Origin: Thermoplasmatales archaeon UBA582
Lineage (GTDB): Archaea > Thermoplasmatota > Thermoplasmata > Thermoplasmatales > Thermoplasmataceae
Length of the DNA: 7,761 nucleotides
NCBI GenBank assembly: GCA_002502705.1
Contig: DAQB01000051.1
Span: 1,959 to 9,719 of the forward strand
Direction of reading: 5' to 3'
In this document: positions 6,639 to 7,761 of the stretch, in pieces
Layout of the letters: the number at the start of each line of letters is the position of its first letter
Position numbering within the stretch: position 1 is the first letter of the stretch
Notes under the pieces: generated by a model
Databases searched by the model: none
Seen by the model: the letters and a program-made list of their open reading frames with translations, nothing else
Told to the model about the DNA's origin: nothing
Position numbers and translations under genes: made by a program

Positions 6639-7714
6639 TCATTCTAGTTTGGCACTTCTTCTGATGATGGATGGAGAATCTATGATGAAGTTCTTTCCCC
6701 TCAGCTTGGATGTGTAATATACAGAGTATATCCTTGTGTATATCTCGGCTCCCTTCTCTGATCTGGATCAGCCGGAGATTTTCATGTATATTACAGAGGG
6801 TCTCAGTGCCCTCTCTGCCCTGTTATTGGTGGGTTCAACATCAGGATTCATAACGAAATTGAAAAGCCACTCCTTCTTCCGTTTCACGAGATTCTTCACA
6901 AACTTGCTGCATTTCCTGCTGTCATGATCGGAATCCAGCAGGAATACGAGCTTGTGGTGAAGATATTCGACATTATCCGTTGTACCAAGACCATGATATT
7001 CCTTTGCCTCATCGTATACTGTCTGAAGTAATCTCTTAATCCTTTTCCCCTCATCACCGTAGAAATCCTCGAGTTCCTTTACATGGCATATGATGTGTGA
7101 CCAGCAGTACTGCTGATCATTCTCGGATTTCCATGCAAGCGTTTCGAATGCGGGATATCTATCATGCACATCAGTGCCGTTGTGATCCTTGAGCAACTCC
7201 AGCGGTATTTCATGCCCGTTCCCCCTGGATATGTGGAATATGGCCTCACTCTTCGTGAGGAATGTCCACAGGTTGTATGGATTCCCGTCTATCCGCCAGG
7301 ATGTTGAGTCCATGTGCCTTGATGGTGCATTCCTGATCTCCAGAAGGAGAGATGCATACTCAGATCCAAGGGAATCCGAAAGCTGTGACAGTATATTCTG
7401 TATCCCACTTCTGATGTCATTATTCCGAATACGTTCATCATGGTCGCTGCTGTATTCTCTATGCTCATCCTCATCCCTATGCGGAAGTATGCCACTGTTA
7501 ACATTGCCCTCAATGATAATGTGGCACTGAGAAGCGCGTCAATGATAGTCTGCTTCATATTGGAACATCTGTAGAAAATTTTTGAATCTATTCCCTTGAG
7601 GGAGCTGGCAGAGGGAGCATACCAATATTGCCAAATGGCATAGGGTCTCTTGAGATTTTCAAGGATATGGAAAGTTGCATAGTATATCCACAAGGAGATG
7701 TCACTCGCTTGCAT
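6639..7714 (-). pseudogene. Decayed IS66-type transposase
   Basis: Remains of a DDE transposase of the IS66 family. The best piece runs from about 7403 down to 6768. From ATG 7313 it shows MDSTSWRIDG (first catalytic D2), TDVHDRYPAF (second acid, D51), CWSHIICHVKE (the family's C-x-x-H stretch) and NNRAERALRP (catalytic E167), then MKISG. A TGA at 6768-6770 interrupts, but the same frame resumes with SRSEKGAEIYTRIYSVYYTS and ends at TGA 6639-6641. That is the standard IS66 C-terminus (KISGGSRSxxGA), so a GGA-type codon has become TGA. Upstream, RIGMRMSIENTAATMMNVFG lies in another frame; the switch is near the GGG at 7404-7406, one base short. From ATG 7714 the first part (YATFHILENLKRPYAIW) has in-frame stops just before it, so the true N-terminus is damaged or elsewhere. 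At least two lesions make it inactive. Probably once moved the element; now a scar. Confidence 0.88.
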
Positions 7715-7761
7715 GAATTAATTAACGAATTAGTCAATGACAAGTGTGTTGCACAATTCAA
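6639..7761 (-). mobile_element. IS66-like insertion sequence remnant, ends not resolved
   Basis: The DNA around the transposase pseudogene is taken as an insertion-sequence remnant. The left limit must lie between the transposase end (6639) and the membrane-protein promoter (about 6590). The right limit is at or beyond the window edge. No convincing terminal inverted repeats or target duplication are visible. No accessory IS66 genes (the tnpA/tnpB type small ORFs) are seen in the window. Confidence 0.5.

Noticed and set aside
7189..7530. Plus-strand 113-codon frame opposite the transposase.
   Set aside because: It is the antisense shadow of the IS66 pseudogene, with cysteine- and serine-rich composition.
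6629..7744. Possible terminal inverted repeats of the insertion sequence: CTTGTCA at 6629-6635 and its complement at 7738-7744.
   Set aside because: Only seven consecutive bases match and the flanks diverge. There is no target duplication and the right end may lie outside the window.
1..7761. CRISPR array, tRNA or rRNA genes.
   Set aside because: No regularly spaced direct repeats and no tRNA- or rRNA-like sequence were seen on either strand.

Overview
The window looks archaeal, most probably from the Thermoplasmata. The DNA is AT-rich, arginine is mostly AGA/AGG, and isoleucine is often ATA. The two clearest promoters have a TATA box about 26 bp before the start codon, which is the layout of leaderless archaeal transcripts. 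Internal operon genes instead carry GGTGA/GGAGAT-type ribosome binding sites in tightly overlapping junctions. The placement in Thermoplasmata is inference from style; no rRNA or marker gene is present.

Layout. Positions 1-508 (minus) hold the first 169 codons of a GT4-type glycosyltransferase that starts at a GTG and runs off the left edge. Positions 509-1073 hold its promoter and about 500 bp with no convincing gene. From 1074 to 4233 (plus) lies a compact three-gene glycan operon: a GT4 glycosyltransferase whose 3' end is put out of frame by a run of ten A, a second intact GT4 glycosyltransferase starting at a TAATG overlap, and a GT2 (GT-A fold) glycosyltransferase starting 14 bp inside the previous gene. 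Convergent to it, with a 10-bp gap, is a 771-residue multi-spanning membrane protein (4244-6559, minus). It resembles a GT-C lipid-linked-sugar transferase joined to a roughly 280-residue extracytoplasmic domain carrying eleven N-glycosylation sequons and a C-terminal membrane anchor. Positions 6639-7714 (minus) are a decayed IS66-type transposase.

How the genes may work together (inference). Three cytosolic, nucleotide-sugar-type transferases plus the truncated one would extend a glycan on a lipid carrier at the inner membrane face. The polytopic GT-C protein would add a sugar, or act on glycans, at the outer face. This fits a surface-glycan or protein N-glycosylation locus of a cell-wall-less or S-layer archaeon. 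There is no oligosaccharyltransferase (AglB) signature, flippase or sugar-nucleotide synthesis gene in the window, so the pathway end point cannot be assigned. The best second-look items are the A10 frameshift, the sequon-rich GT-C fusion, and inverted repeats sitting in two promoter regions.
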